From contig NC_072796.1 of assembly GCF_028583425.1 (NCBI RefSeq), positions 129,305,464-129,369,463 on the forward strand: 64,000 nt of DNA, written 5' to 3'. Below, one piece after another: positions 1 to 11,119 of this stretch. Within the stretch, counting starts at the first letter, position 1; the number at the start of each line of letters is the position of its first letter. The notes below the pieces were generated by a model, which saw only the letters and a list, made by a program, of their open reading frames with translations, did not search any database and was not told where the DNA came from. The position numbers and the translations under genes were made by a program. The stretch comes from Eublepharis macularius. Taxonomy: Eukaryota; Chordata; Lepidosauria; Squamata; Eublepharidae.

Positions 1-112
1 AGTCGGAGAGCCAAGCTGCAAGACCAGGATGCCTACATTTCCCATCAAAACTTGAGGGAAGCTGACAAGTGTCCAACCTGTGCCTTTTGTCACTTGTGGT
101 TCTGCTCTGGGT
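1..112. mobile_element. right part of a long-TIR palindromic element
   Basis: Truncated by the window edge. Carries the arm CATCAAAACTTGAGGGAAGC, GACAAGTGTCCAACCTGTGC and the terminal CACTTGTGGTTCTGCTC, matching the right arm of the complete element at 58531-58764. Confidence 0.7.
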
Positions 113-418
113 TAAATCTCCACTCTGTCATGGAATCTTGCCAGGCAACCTTGGACCAGTCACACACTCTTAGGGCCAAGCTACACATGACGAATGACAC
201 TTGAACGGCAAGTGGATTGAGTGGAGGGCAAGTGAACAGGGAGAAATACACTTGCTGTTCAAGTGTCATTCGTCATGTGTAGCTTGGCCCTTAGCCTAAT
301 CTACCTCACAGGGTTCTTGTGAGGATAAAATGGAGACATGGAGACTGTTGTAAGGCATTTTGGTTTCCCTTTGAGTAGAAAGGTGAGGTATAAATGAAGT
401 CAACAAATAATAGATAAG
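113..418 (+). repeat. MIR-like SINE interrupted by a MITE
   Basis: TCCACTCTGTCATGGAATCT, then GGACCAGTCACACACTCTTA before the MITE at 173-290, and GCCTAATCTACCTCACAGGG, TTCTTGTGAGGATAAAATGG and AAAGGTGAGGTATAAATGAA after it. The body resembles the CORE/MIR type (CCTACCTCACAGGGTTGTTG-like). Confidence 0.55.
173..290. mobile_element. 118-bp palindromic MITE, TSD TTA, copy 1
   Basis: The ends GGGCCAAGCTACACATGACG and CGTCATGTGTAGCTTGGCCC are perfect inverted repeats; the arms pair for ~42 bp. TTA flanks both sides (170-172, 291-293). It interrupts a SINE whose sequence resumes exactly after the duplicated TTA, confirming the boundaries. Confidence 0.88.
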
Positions 419-420
419 GT

Positions 421-1212
421 GTAAACATACTGGTTACTCATCAGATTTATACTTTCTTTACATTGCCTTTAGTTACCAAGTGGAAAAGCTGATTTTCAGC
501 AACTTGCTTTTGCTAAAGATTTATAGTTGCACCATAACTCCAAAGCCAAGCACATTTCCTAATGTAAAGAAGGTATTTTTGGAATTCTTGTTTTTTTTCC
601 CCTCAATCCCAAAGGATAGCTCTGGGTTGGAATAAACTGCCAGCGATGCCTCTCTGTGAAATGTTTGTCTCAGTCAAGAGCGACTTTAAAGCAATTCATC
701 CGGCACTTTAACAACCAGCTATGGGGAGCATTTAGCTTCCTGTACAGCTATAAAAGAATGACAAGTGCTACTTAGATTGTCAACGAAAGGTGTGCGGGGC
801 GGGGGTGGAGGGGAACCGCTGGAGGCCAGGCAATTGCCACATCGTTCACTGAGCAAATCAAATTACATAGGAAGAGTTTGAAGCCTCCTTCCTGTAGATA
901 ACTTTCTTCTGAGAAGACCCCAGTGGGACATCTAAGTGAACTTTTTTTGTTTTGCAACGCAGCTGCCAGACAGGTACAATGTCTCTTGACACAGTCCAAG
1001 AATTTTGGAGTTGATTTAGGATACCGTCTAAAGGGAAGCTGGTGGTGGTGCATATCTCATCTCGACAAAGAACATGTTTGTGATCTTAAGGAGTCACTCT
1101 GGGCCTTTACTTCTTTAGAGATATTTATACGCCGATATTCTCCACAATGGGAACCCAAAAAGGCTTACAGCATCCATCTCCTCTTTGCTGTTTTATCCTC
1201 AAAATGACAGCC
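421..1212. other. downstream of ADCY8, no recognised feature
   Basis: AT-rich single-copy-looking sequence with only short, unconvincing frames. Confidence 0.4.
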
Positions 1213-1350
1213 TTATGAGGCACGTTAGGCTGAGAACTGACAACAGGCACGAAGTCACCCAGTGAGCTTCCATGGGAAGAGTGGGGATTCGAACTTGGGT
1301 CTCCCAAATACTAGTCAGATGCTCTAACCACTACACCATGTCTGCTCTGC
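1213..1350 (-). repeat. MIR-like SINE
   Basis: On the complement: GAGCAGACATGGTGTAGTGG, TTAGAGCATCTGACTAGT and GGGAGACCCAAGTTCGAATC (B box), then CACTGGGTGACTTCG. Confidence 0.55.
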
Positions 1351-3194
1351 TGCAAGGAGGTAATAACAACACTGGCCTGTCCTACAGGTCTATTGAATCA
1401 AGATAATGTAAATTATGCACTAGAAGCACAATGTAAATGTGAAACTTTATGAAATAGTATTAGATTATCATTGGGGGTTCTTCTATGTCCCCACTGCCAG
1501 AAGAACAGTGGGCAGGGGTTTCTCTGCAGAGCTTCTCCACATGCCAAAGTCACAAATTTTGTCACAAGTAGGCATGAGTATGCTGAAGTGAGGGTCTCCA
1601 TCATTCCAAATCCTCCGACTCATTGGGCAGTGCCTGATGATGTCATCAGTAGGGTTCAGTGATATCATAAGATCAGTGCCCCATAGAATAGCAGTATTAA
1701 CTGTACTTCTACACACTACTAGGTATGTATCACTCGGTATCTGTATGTGTATAGTCACAACTATCGGGCTTTGAAGAGATGGACCAAACTAAAAATCAAA
1801 ATGACATGGAAATGAATTTTGTGGTAAATGTAAAATGCAGACAAGCTTTCAGGGCTAGCAATTGCCTCCCATCTCCAAGTGACACAAGGTGCTGTTATCT
1901 CAAGTGGGCATGTGTCAAATTCTTAGAAGAAGCCATAGGTCTGCAATATCACACTCCATCAGCTCTCCAGTGGGGCGAAAGTGGTTTCGTTGCTTATGAT
2001 CGTACTAGAAATCCTTTACGGATTCAATTGTCTATCTACATTCTTCTCTTGAGAGATCTTGTAGGGTGTAAGACTGTGGGAAAACAGAGGTGGGGTGGGG
2101 GAGATGGTAATTCAGCAGTGCTTTAATTACTAAAATGGGAGACTGCCAAATTATACCTGCTTGCAAATCATTCCCTCAACCTAAAAATTATCCCTTAACA
2201 GGTAGGGAGTTGTGCAAGATTACTGTGTAGAGAGGGGAAAGCACCTTTCATACACAGCATTCAAAGAAGGGATTATTCTAGGCTCGGATTTATTTGCAGA
2301 CTCCCAAATACCTTATTTTTCTGGAGTAGAGATGATGAGGCTTAATACTGCCTGGATATTCTGCCCTCCCAGCCCTTTGGCCTTCTGCAGTGACGCACTT
2401 CTTTCCCTGTTTTGAAAAGTTCTGGGCTCTAAACCTGCCTGAGCGATTTACCTGCGTAGTTCTTCAGCCCTAACCTCAGATTTTTGGTGGGAGTTGAAAA
2501 CACGAATGTTATAGAGGTAAATAAACCATGCTCAGAGGTATGCGTTTGTTCGCACAGCTGAAGTACAGCAAGGTGGCTTGCAAATAATGGTCAAAGCATG
2601 GAGATGTTAAGGATTCTTGGAGCCCTTTCGCACTCATGTTTAAAAGCGAATGATCTGAGCAGTCAGCCCTATAGCCTTCACACCGGCTTGGAATTGCCCC
2701 CTTTTACACTCTCTGCTCCTGATTCGGTCTCACGTTCTTGGCTGCATTTTATATCCACTTGTTCTACTGTGAGCTTTGTGGGCTACTGAATACACATCAC
2801 TTTTTTTTCAGTTTGAGCATACATGGTAAGACTAAGAATCTCCACTCTCTCTGTGCTGCCATTTCGAACCCTGTTGAAAGTTTGAGTCTTTTTACTTAGA
2901 AGACAGCACAAGAGCAGCTGCATTGAGATTAACCCCAATCCTTTCACCCCCACTGCCTACTATTCACAGAATGATCTTCCTTCCCCCCCCCACCTTTTTT
3001 ATTGTTCTCTGCAATCAGAGAAGAGCAATAAAAGAAAGATGGCTCCATGCAGAGAGGGCTGCAGGACGGAAACGTGTGTGTGTGTGTGGGTGTGTGTGTC
3101 GGAGGGGGGACCACTCCATTTAGCCAGGTCCCAACTGAACGCTTTAAAGAAAACCTTCTTAGGTTTGTGTTGCGGAAAGCTTCCATCCTCACGA
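1351..3194. other. downstream of ADCY8, no recognised feature
   Basis: Apart from the (TG)n run at 3076-3101 I see no gene, splice-bounded exon or known repeat. Confidence 0.4.
3076..3101. repeat. (TG)n microsatellite
   Basis: Short TG run interrupted by GG. A second short (GT)n lies at 47895-47912. Confidence 0.85.
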
Positions 3195-3450
3195 CTGTTA
3201 AATGCCCACAATTCTGTTTTAAAGTGCTTGACGCCTCAACGATACTGCCCTTCAGAAGCAGGGGAAAAAAGCAGATGTGATGAGGAGGGAAGGGCCAGAG
3301 CTGTTGTTCTGCTTGATTTGCACTAGCTAAACCACTCATCAGAAGGGACTGTTAAATGCCCACAATTACATTTTAAAATGCTTGATGCCATAACGATACT
3401 GCCCTTCAGAAGCAGTAAAAAAAAATCAGATGGGGAGATGAGAAGGGAAG
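3195..3450. repeat. diverged ~154-bp tandem duplication
   Basis: CTGTTAAATGCCCACAATTC at 3195 and CTGTTAAATGCCCACAATTA at 3349 start two copies sharing ACGATACTGCCCTTCAGAAG and AGATG..GAGGGAAGG. Roughly 85-90% alike, so older than the 141-bp duplication. Not recognised as a known repeat. Confidence 0.75.
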
Positions 3451-3914
3451 GGGGCAGAGGAGGCGAGCGATGGGCAAAGCTGAGCTGCTGCTTGATGCAA
3501 CAGTTGCTGCCCAATGGGGAAAGAGGGGTTAGGCGAGCTGACAAGGGTGGGTGTGGTTAAATCTGCTTTGACCAATCAACTTGCGACAGGAAAGGAAAAG
3601 TAGAGGGGAGAGGCAAACATTTTACACTTACTCTCACTGGCTCAAGCACGAGTTAGCATCTGAGGCAAAAATAAAGTCAAGATATGTCCGTAGTCAGACA
3701 CCCTGGAGAAAATGTAACTTAGCCCGGAGCTGCGTCACATGACTAGCTCAGAAATGTAAAAGGCAGAAAAACATGGTATGCGAAACATTAATGAACGTGC
3801 TGTAAAGGCCGAGTGCGAAAGACTTCTTGGATACATTTTAGGGCTTGCCGTCTGTGCACACAGGACAATGGCATGGTTCAATAATCCAATCCTCTTCAAG
3901 AACCGAGTGTGCCT

Positions 3915-4045
3915 CCTGGAATAAGTAATAGTTCCACTCTATTCCACTCTAGTCAGACTCACTTGAAGTTTGGTGTCCAGTTTTGGGCACCACACTTGGA
4001 GAAAAATGTAGACAAATTGAAACATATTCAGAAGATAGTTTCTGG
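3915..4045 (+). repeat. CR1 LINE internal fragment
   Basis: GTTTGGTGTCCAGTTTTGGG, CACCACACTTGGAGAAAAAT and GTAGACAAATTGAAACATAT match the CR1 RT C-terminal region, about 0.1 kb, no tail. Confidence 0.6.
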
Positions 4046-4421
4046 TAGAGAGCTGTGTTGGTTTGCAGTGAAATAGCACAATATGAATCCATTCCAGAGG
4101 CATCGTAAGGAAGGACCAGACTCTCTGAGGCTTATATCCTGAAAATCTTGCTGGTCTCTCCAAACTCTGCCCTCCCCATGCATCACCCCCAAAGCTCTAG
4201 ATATATCTGGAGTTGGCAATCCTACCTCTTGCAATGGGTACCTGAAACCCTGACTTTGCATTCTACCAATTTTAGTAGCCATTTTATTTCCTTGTCAGAT
4301 TGCACTTCTCCTGGCCTTTTGGTATCAGTGTTCTGAGTCCAAAAGTGAGGCGAGGGTAGTCTTTGCAAGACTCTTTGTCCGTGCTATGCAGCTCCGGTTC
4401 TGCAAGGATGTTACTTGGGAT

Positions 4422-4869
4422 CAGGGGTCATTTCGTAGAAAAAGAGCTGAAGGAACTCATTAGCATGACTCATTAGCATAACTCATTAGCATATACCACA
4501 CCCTTTGCCATCACTGGCAGTGTGTCATCAGCATAACTGATTTGCATGTGCCACACCCACTGACATCACCTATCCTGGCTGTTTTGGACCCAATCCTGGC
4601 CATTCAGGGCCGAAATTGGGCCCCAAATGGCAAAAAATGGGCTGAAAATGGCTGAAAAGGGGCCCCAAATGGTCAGGATCAGGCTGCTGCTGAGTGGGAG
4701 AGTGATCCACCACCTGTCAGAGGCCCATCCTGGCTGTTTAGGCCCCAATCCAGGCTGAAACAGGCCCAAAATGGCCGAGAGTCAGGTGGGCGGGGCCACC
4801 TGACATGTGACCTCTTTGGGGAACTGCTGGAACTGCATTCCTGCATGTTCCCCCTTGAAATGAGCCCTT
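4422..4869. mobile_element. hAT-type non-autonomous element with 8-bp TSD CTTGGGAT
   Basis: 448 bp from CAGGGGTCATTTCGTAG to TTGAAATGAGCCCTT, flanked by CTTGGGAT at 4414-4421 and 4870-4877. It contains short internal repeats: ACTCATTAGCAT occurs three times near 4456-4490, and AAATGGC/GGCCCCAAATGG words recur at 4620-4770. No transposase ORF. The 8-bp duplication supports hAT; the TIR match is imperfect. Confidence 0.8.
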
Positions 4870-5472
4870 CTTGGGATGGATAAATGTTCTGAACCTCCCC
4901 AGATGGAATCCCAGAGAAATCCATCTTTAGATACTAAGGAGGGGACTACACAATTTGATAACAATGCATAAGTTAAGATATTTTTAGTTTGCTAACCATT
5001 AGAAGGCATCGAGAATGATTTCTTTTACAAGTTGTGTCTCCCTTGTCAAATTTCTAGCACACACAGTAGTCTGGTTCCATTTTGAGACAGAGGAGGCAGT
5101 TTTAATATAATATTTTATAATAATGGAATAGTCTATAATATTTCACTCCGCTTAACAGCGAACTCCAAATAACAGCCACAAGATATTTTATTGATGAGTA
5201 CAACCAAGGAAAGCAGACTAAAAGCCTCCACTAATGTGAATTATTAAAAAGTTACCAAGTCTACACACAGCATTAATCACATTGTTCTGCCTTCCTCTGA
5301 ATAACAGTATCATTGTATATGTGTATGTGAGTTTTTCTAGCACGCTTAAATGTCTTCCCCGCAATTCAGACTGTGAGGCCTTCAGACAACAAAGTTTTCA
5401 AGAGAAGAAAAATAAGTATGTTACCTTCAGCTCTAATGTTGAGAATGGAGTGATAGAGGAATGGCTAGATGG

Positions 5473-5747
5473 ATTTTCTGTGGGTATTTCTATTAATACT
5501 AACTCAGGAACAGTTCTCAGAAGTAAGGAATGGGTCTAGAATCTGGTCATGTGGAGTTCCATAAGGAGGACAGGGAAGGAGCTGGCATAACCATTATAAT
5601 GCAGTAATTAATAATTTTCTGTGGGTATTTCTATTAATACTAACTCAGGAACAGTTCTCAGAAGTAAGGAATGGGTCTAGAATCTGGTCATGTGGAGTTC
5701 CATAAGGAGGACAGGGAAGGAGCTGGCATAACCATTATAATGCAGTA

Positions 5748-5754
<7 letters not shown>
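5473..5754. repeat. exact 141-bp tandem duplication
   Basis: Copies 5473-5613 and 5614-5754 read identically across 141 bases (start ATTTTCTGTGGGTATTTC, end GCAGTAATTAATA). The second copy runs straight into an (AAT)n tract. Zero observed differences mean either a very recent event or an assembly duplicate. Confidence 0.9.

Positions 5755-5796
<42 letters not shown>
5749..5796. repeat. (AAT)n microsatellite
   Basis: About 16 AAT units joining the 141-bp duplication to a SINE 3-prime end. Confidence 0.95.
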
Positions 5797-6012
5797 GATT
5801 TATATACCGCCCTTTAGGATGACTTAACACTCACTCAGAGCGGTTTACAAAGAATATTATTATTATTCCCACAACAACAAACACCCTGTGAGGTGGCTGG
5901 GGCTGAGAGAGATCCTAGAAGCTGTGACTGATCCAAGGTCACCCAGCTGGCTTCACTCAAACCCGGTTCTCCAGATTAGAGTCCTGTGCTCTTAACCCCT
6001 ACACCAATCTCA
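5797..6012 (-). repeat. tRNA-derived SINE (GGTGTAGTGGTTAAGAGC family), copy 1
   Basis: On the complement: TGGTGTAGGGGTTAAGAGCA (A-box region), TCTGGAGAACCGGGTTTGAG (B-box region), GCTGGGTGACCTTGG and GTAAACCGCTCTGAGTGAG. It ends in an (AAT)n tail at its 3-prime side (5749-5796). Confidence 0.7.
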
Positions 6013-6017
6013 TCAGA

Positions 6018-6424
6018 TAACAACAAAAATAACAATAGCAACAACATTCGATTTATATACTGCCCTTTGAGACAACTTAATGGCCACTCAGAGTGGTTTA
6101 CAAAGTGTGTTATTATTATCTTCATGACATCTAGAATGTTTTTATGACTGAACTGTTACTTATTATAGTTTTAATGTTAAAATTTTAATGAAAATGTAAT
6201 CTTGATGTTATCCACTCTGAGCCCGTCCTCAGAGAGTGGACTACGATTGTAATCAATCAATCAATCAATCAATCAATCACCCTGTGAGGAAGGTGGGGCC
6301 TAGAGAGCTCTGAGAGAGCTGTGACAGACCCAAGGTCACCCAGCTGGCTTCAAGTGGAGGAGTGGGGAATCAAACCTGGCTCTCCAGATTAGAGTCCTGC
6401 TGCTCTTAACCATTACACCAAACT
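6018..6424 (-). repeat. tRNA-derived SINE, copy 2, split by a LINE tail
   Basis: Same family: ATTCGATTTATATACTGCCC and CACTCAGAGTGGTTTACAAA to ~6126, then CCTGTGAGGAAGGTGGGGCC to TTAACCATTACACCAAACTG. The middle (6127-6279) is a LINE 3-prime end with an (AATC)n tail. Confidence 0.7.
6127..6279 (+). repeat. L2-like LINE 3-prime end with (AATC)n tail
   Basis: CACTCTGAGCCCGTCCTCAGAGAG then ACTACGATTGTAATCAATCA and seven AATC units. Inserted in a SINE, so younger than the SINE. Confidence 0.55.
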
Positions 6425-6426
6425 GA

Positions 6427-6500
6427 AAATCTCAGAAGCCCAGCAGGGTAAGCCCTGGTTAGTACTTGGATGGGAGACCACGAATGAAGTTCAACTTTTC
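6427..6500 (+). repeat. 5S-type SINE, head fragment
   Basis: AATCTCAGAAGCCCAGCAGG and TGGTTAGTACTTGGATGGGA, then GACCACGAA; a short 5S-like promoter fragment. Confidence 0.55.
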
Positions 6501-6599
6501 TGCAAGAGTTATTGAGTGGCAAATTAAGATGGTTTGCCTCCCAGAAACTGATGGATCTGGCCAGTTTTTAGACAGCATTTGGAGATTTTCCTGTTGATA

Positions 6600-8005
6600 T
6601 GGTCAGCACTCCTATCTAAACCCTGGTTGATTTCCAGAATGAGGAAATGATCCGGGCAATTGATACAATTTCTCGTAGGCAACATCCTTCCTGTTTAAGA
6701 GTCCGAGCAGCCCCTTGGTTTTCTAAAGGTCTGCGGAAGATGAAAAGACAGGGGAGAGGACTACAGCAACAGTAGAGGACTTGGAACAAATCCGACAAGC
6801 TCATTTTGAAGCCTGCTTCATGGTGGTGATGGTGGCAGAGAAACTTTCTCAGCCACCATTGCATCCACACAGTGTAGTTCTGTGGCACTTTTCTGGGTGG
6901 TCAAGGGCCTATTGGGTTCTTGACTATGGGAGGAGGGGGACTGCTTTGCAGCCTGCTGCGATCATTTTGCCAAACAGTTTGCAGATGAACTCTTTCACAT
7001 CCACTCTGTCCTGGACAGGATTGGATGGTTCCGGGGTGCTGACTTGCCCTGCTGTGGACAGGATTCTTGGAAGTTTGAGATTTACCGCATACTTGTATGA
7101 CTCTCGGCTCTCCTGGCTGCTTAAAGCTTTTGGAGGTTGGTGGTGGACTGGGTTCAGGAGCCAGTAAATACCTCCCTCAGAGATGGAGTGGTCACTCATG
7201 CCTTGAAGCGGGCAGTTGTGGGTCCACTACTAAAGAAGCTTAGTGTGGATCCAGAGAAGCTGAACAACCATGGTCCAGTCCCAAATGTTCTATTTTTGAG
7301 CACGTTGACTGAACGAGTGAGGGCAGGGTAAATCCAGGGATTCTTGAACGCCGCAGATTATTTGGACTCATTCCAGTCTGGTCTCATGTTTGGTCACAGG
7401 ACTGAAACGGCCTTGGTCGCCCTGGTGGATGAACTGTGCTGAGAAACAGACAGGGGAAGTGTGACCTTGGCCGTTTCCACACGTCCTTAAAGGGACAGCC
7501 CACTCACAGAATGCTGGCGGTTTTTCTCCTTTACTCCACACGCCTCCGATATCAAAGCAGCAGCAGGCTGTTTGGCTTCTGTTTTTTCGGCGCCTTTTTG
7601 GCAATGCAGGAAAGTGCGGGAAATTGCGTTCTCAGAAAAGGTGCTGAGAAAATGGAAGCCAAACAGCCTGCTGCCGCTTTGATATCAGAGGTGTAAGGCT
7701 ACAGACAACCTGGGAAAGGGCTTTCTTGGTCATGCTGCAGAAACTTTGGAACTCCCTCTGCAGGGAGTTTTGCCTATCTCTCTGTCATCATTTACCACCA
7801 GCAAGTGAAGAGGGGTTTTTTTGTGTTCCCAAGTAAACTGTTATTGGCCCTCCTCCTTGGCTGTATGTGTTTTCATTTGTTTGTATGTCTCCATGTTCTT
7901 ATTGCATTTATGTATAAATTTAATGTTATTTTAATGTTTTCAATGCTTTAATGTCTGACGTTCACTGCCTTGGGGACCCTATTTGAGATGAAAGGTAGCA
8001 TACCA
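6600..8005 (+). repeat. L2-like LINE RT fragment with a MITE inside
   Basis: An old reverse-transcriptase pseudogene. Readable pieces are SLRDGVVTHALKRAVVGPLL then KKLSVDPEKLN, LFLSTLTERVRAG and, after a frameshift, ETALVALVDELC near 7430. After the MITE (7469-7700) come RAFLVMLQKLWNSLCREF-like sequence and an AT-rich 3-prime UTR. Multiple stops and frameshifts; inactive. Confidence 0.65.
7469..7700. mobile_element. degraded palindromic MITE inside an L2-like LINE
   Basis: Begins GGCCGTTTCCACAC like the Harbinger-like family. It contains a clear inverted repeat: CCGATATCAAAGCAGCAGC and GGCTGTTTGGCTTC at 7547-7581 are mirrored at 7659-7690. It splits the reading frame of an old LINE RT fragment. 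The right terminus is degraded, so no duplication can be read. Confidence 0.6.
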
Positions 8006-8587
8006 CCTCTATCGCTTGCTTTGACAACCCAATGGGGTTGCCCTAAGTTGGCTGAGACTCGACAACCAAGAAAAAAATGTGCTATATAATTGTGAATACA
8101 TTGCTGTTGTTGAGGCCAGTCTTCAGGAGACGGTTGCCAAAAAACCAGTCTCCCAATTTCTGTTGAATTCAGTTCCAACGGAGTCCAAATCTTCTATTTC
8201 CCTCTTAGCAATGCAAGTAATGAACGAAGAAGATTGTCTAGCACTGGCTGCCTTTCTGAATTTGACCTGGAGCTCGTGCATGACAGCCTTAATCATTTCA
8301 GCTTCAACTACTGAATCCCAGAGGCTGTTTCTGGAATCTCATCATTCACCATCACTAAAACACTGGACTCCTTGACTATTACGAAGGGAAGCAGCTCCTA
8401 CTGACTGTCAACTGACAGGATTAATTAGGGGAGGGATGAACTGTCAAGACAAGATCCCTCACCCCCCTCCCCTTTAAATCTTCCAGAATCTGTTAGTTTT
8501 AGAAAGAAAAACAGTATTTAGAGAAAATAGTTCTTCCAATTTATTTGGATTTAAAAACAACAACAACAACATTACCCTTTCTTCAAC

Positions 8588-8796
8588 CCTGACCTGGATA
8601 GCCCAAACAAGCCCAATCTCATTAGATCTCAGAAGCTAAGCAGGTTTGGCCTTGGTTAGAAATTGGATGGGAGACCTCCAACGAAGACCAGGGTTGCCGA
8701 GGCAATGGCAAACGACCTCTGTTAGTGTCTTGCCTTGAAAATCTCAGTAGGGTTGCCATAAATCAGTTATGACTTGACAACACTCTCCACCACTCC
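8588..8796 (+). repeat. 5S-rRNA-derived SINE
   Basis: ACAAGCCCAATCTCATTAGA, TCTCAGAAGCTAAGCAGG and AATTGGATGGGAGACC follow the internal promoter region of 5S rRNA (A box, intermediate element and C box). The body GGCAATGGCAAACGACCTCT and tail TTGCCATAAATCAGTTATGA then follow. A retroposon, not a 5S gene. Confidence 0.8.
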
Positions 8797-9164
8797 AGCT
8801 TTCTCCAAGGATTACTACCAATAGGAGAAGTCAGTCAAGAATTCTCATGGGTCCTTAAGGTTAAATTAAATTTTAGCAAATTTGGAAAGCATAAAATGGC
8901 AGGTGTGTCTTACCAAGCTGAATTCCCAAGAGCTTTCCCTTGAGCTCTTGACTCCTCTAAGGGCCATGCTACCACCTCCCCTAGGAAAGCCAGCCCCTTC
9001 TGGCTCCAGGAACATGGGGAGTCATGTGCAGGAGCATGCCGTCACAAATAGGATCTAGTTTTTGGCTTGTCACTGCAATGGCAATAGCTGTGAGTGATAT
9101 TCAAGGTGGTGTATAAAAGCTCAGTCTTGTTCAGTACATTTTAATCCTATTCTTTGTTGAAAGG
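8797..9164. other. downstream of ADCY8, no recognised feature
   Basis: No recognisable repeat or coding frame. A distal ADCY8 3-prime UTR could extend here, but nothing shows it. Confidence 0.3.
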
Positions 9165-9615
9165 GCTTTAGGTGGCATACACAGGTCTTCTTTACCCTTT
9201 TTATCCTCACAACAGCTCTGTAAGGTTGGTTAGGCTGAGAAAGGAAGAGGAAGAGGGACTGCCCCAAAATCACCCAACAACTTTAGTGAGAACTAGTTTG
9301 GTGTAGTGGTTAAGAGCGGCAGGACTCTAATCTGGAGAACCGGGCTTGATTCTCCACTCCTCCGTTTGAAGCCAGCTGGGTGGCCTTGGGTCAGTCACAG
9401 CTCTCTCAGAGCTCTCTCAGCCTCACCCACCTCACAGGGTGATTGTTGTGGGGATAATAATAACATACTTTGTAAACCGCTCTGAGTGGGAATTAAGTTG
9501 TCCTGAAGGGCAGTGTATAAATTGAATGTTATTATTATAAGTTGAATGGAATCTTAAAGCCAGATTTCCCAGATCATATCCCAGTACTCTAACTGCTACA
9601 CCACCCCAGCTCTTC
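9165..9615 (-). repeat. MIR-like SINE, split by the SINE at 9291
   Basis: The 9165-9290 part (CCTCACAACAGCTCTGTAAG, AAATCACCCAACAAC) and the 9541-9615 part (CAGATTTCCCAGATCATATC, ACTCTAACTGCTACACC) are two halves of one older minus-strand SINE. Confidence 0.45.
9291..9540 (+). repeat. tRNA-derived SINE, copy 3 (plus strand)
   Basis: ACTAGTTTGGTGTAGTGGTT, AAGAGCGGCAGGACTCTAAT, GGGCTTGATTCTCCACTCC and GAAGCCAGCTGGGTGG, then AACATACTTTGTAAACCGCT and GAAGGGCAGTGTATAAATTG. It interrupts an older MIR-like SINE (9165-9290 and 9541-9615). Confidence 0.7.
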
Positions 9616-9900
9616 TAAGCAAGGTGCAATGGCTGCCCATGAACTAGTGCAAAATCCAGTGCAGGTAAGTTTGTCAAGTGCTTTTCCATGTGGATCTCAT
9701 GTGCTAACTTGGATGGCTACAGATGGACAACCTGTGGCATGAAGAGCTGGGCAGCAAGAGTTCGCCGTGGCACCCTTCCAACAGGAGGCTGGAGGAGCAT
9801 ATGGGGCCTGCCCATAGCATAGATTTAACCCCACTTCCCTCTCCAGAATTGTGGAACCACCTGCTTCCTAGCATCACAGACTGGAGCCAAATCATAAAAG

Positions 9901-10148
9901 GCACAATAACAATAACAACAACATTCGATTTCAGGACAAGTGAATGCCACACTCAGAATGGTTTACAAAGTGTGTTATTATTATCCTCATGACAATCACC
10001 TTGAGAGGTGGGTGAGGCTGAGAGAGCTCTGAAAGAGCTGTGACTGACCGAAGATCACCTAGCTGGCTTCAAGTGGTAGAGTGAGGAATTAAACCTGGCT
10101 CTCCAGATGAGAGTCCTGCCACTCTTAACCACAACTCCAAACTAGCTA
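9901..10148 (-). repeat. tRNA-derived SINE, copy 4, in the ADCY8 downstream region
   Basis: ACATTCGATTTCAGGACAAG, GAATGGTTTACAAAGTGTGT, CTAGCTGGCTTCAAGTGG and AAACCTGGCTCTCCAGATGA. Same strand as ADCY8, about 320 bp past the stop codon, so it may lie in the 3-prime UTR. Confidence 0.65.
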
Positions 10149-10465
10149 CATGTGCTTACATACATGGGAGAGTTGAACATATACTGTACTACACAGTGGA
10201 AAAGTGTTTTGAACATGAGCTGCGGCGCATTCACTAGAGAGGTTGACCGCTGCTGAATAAGCCCTTCACTGTACCCTCCCACCAACGTCTTTTCTCCGGT
10301 AAAGTACCTGGGGCATGCCATAGGCTAGAATGGGTGGAACCAATGCGCTAAAAAGAAAAGCCTTTCTTCTACAAAAGAATAAACCATATTTTTTATTTAT
10401 ATATTTATTTTATATATAAAAAAGAAATTAAAAAAAAAGAAACAAACACACCAAAAGATGCAGGT
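10149..10465 (-). other. ADCY8: ADCY8 3-prime UTR, proximal part
   Basis: About 315 bases between the stop codon and a minus-strand tRNA-derived SINE. It contains an A/T-rich segment (10380-10450) with the candidate poly(A) hexamers. No other recognisable element. The true 3-prime UTR end is not visible. Confidence 0.5.
10392..10409 (-). promoter_or_regulatory. candidate poly(A) signals after ADCY8
   Basis: Two AATAAA hexamers on the minus strand (10404-10409 and 10392-10397) lie 57-74 bases past the ADCY8 stop codon in an AT-rich tract. They could end a short transcript. Brain-expressed genes often have long 3-prime UTRs, so the main polyadenylation site may be farther downstream. Confidence 0.3.
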
Positions 10466-10953
10466 TTATGGCAATTCGCTTTTGTCATTGCCCTCGGCCT
10501 GGGCGACCGACTCGGGCCCGCCAGAACTTAGCAAAGTCCGCCGGTTGTAGTGTCCCTTAATGATCCCGGAATTGTTGTTCTCATTCAGGATTTGCTTCTG
10601 TTTTTGTCTGTTGAGAGATTGCACAAGCCCTAAGACGACAGCAGCTAAGGAATACTGTCCAGTCAGTTTTCTGGGTTGCAAGATTAAAGGGTTCGGCTGT
10701 TCTCTTCCCAGAAGAAAATAGGTTTTGATTTTGCCTTCTTGCTCGCTGATGCCCTTGACGTAGATCTCCCCTCGGTAGTCAAAGGCAAATCCCCGATCTT
10801 TCAGGATGAGATATGTTTCCTCAGGCACTTGCATTCGCCCGCTAATGCCAGTGCTGTCCATGCGGCTAGCTAAGTTAACAGTTTTGCCCCAGATATCATA
10901 CTGGGGTTTCTTAGCACCAATAACGCCCGCGACAACAGAGCCGTGACTGATAC
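10466..10953 (-). CDS. ADCY8: ADCY8 terminal coding exon (human-like exon 18): end of C2 and calmodulin-binding tail
   Basis: The coding part is 488 bp, from acceptor CTTTGTAG to stop TAA at 10466-10468. It starts with two bases completing a glycine, giving [16 protein letters not shown], then [17 protein letters not shown]. In this motif the aspartate takes part in adenine recognition, and the asparagine and arginine support catalysis; all are intact. Further on, the segment from VPEETYLIL to [11 protein letters not shown] closes the C2 fold. The C-terminal tail holds [19 protein letters not shown], corresponding to the IQ-like calmodulin-binding region that mediates Ca2+ activation of AC8. 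It ends EGNDKSELP. Confidence 0.97.
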
Positions 10954-11119
10954 CTACAAAGGAAAGAGAAAAGAGAATTCAATGACAGCACCAATACTGC
11001 AGACCACCAAAAAGCCAAATAAACAGGTTTTAGATCTAATCAAGCCTGAAGCTAAAATGATGAAACTGAGGCTTTTGTACTTTGGTCACATCAAGAGAAG
11101 AAAGAACTAACTGGAAAAG

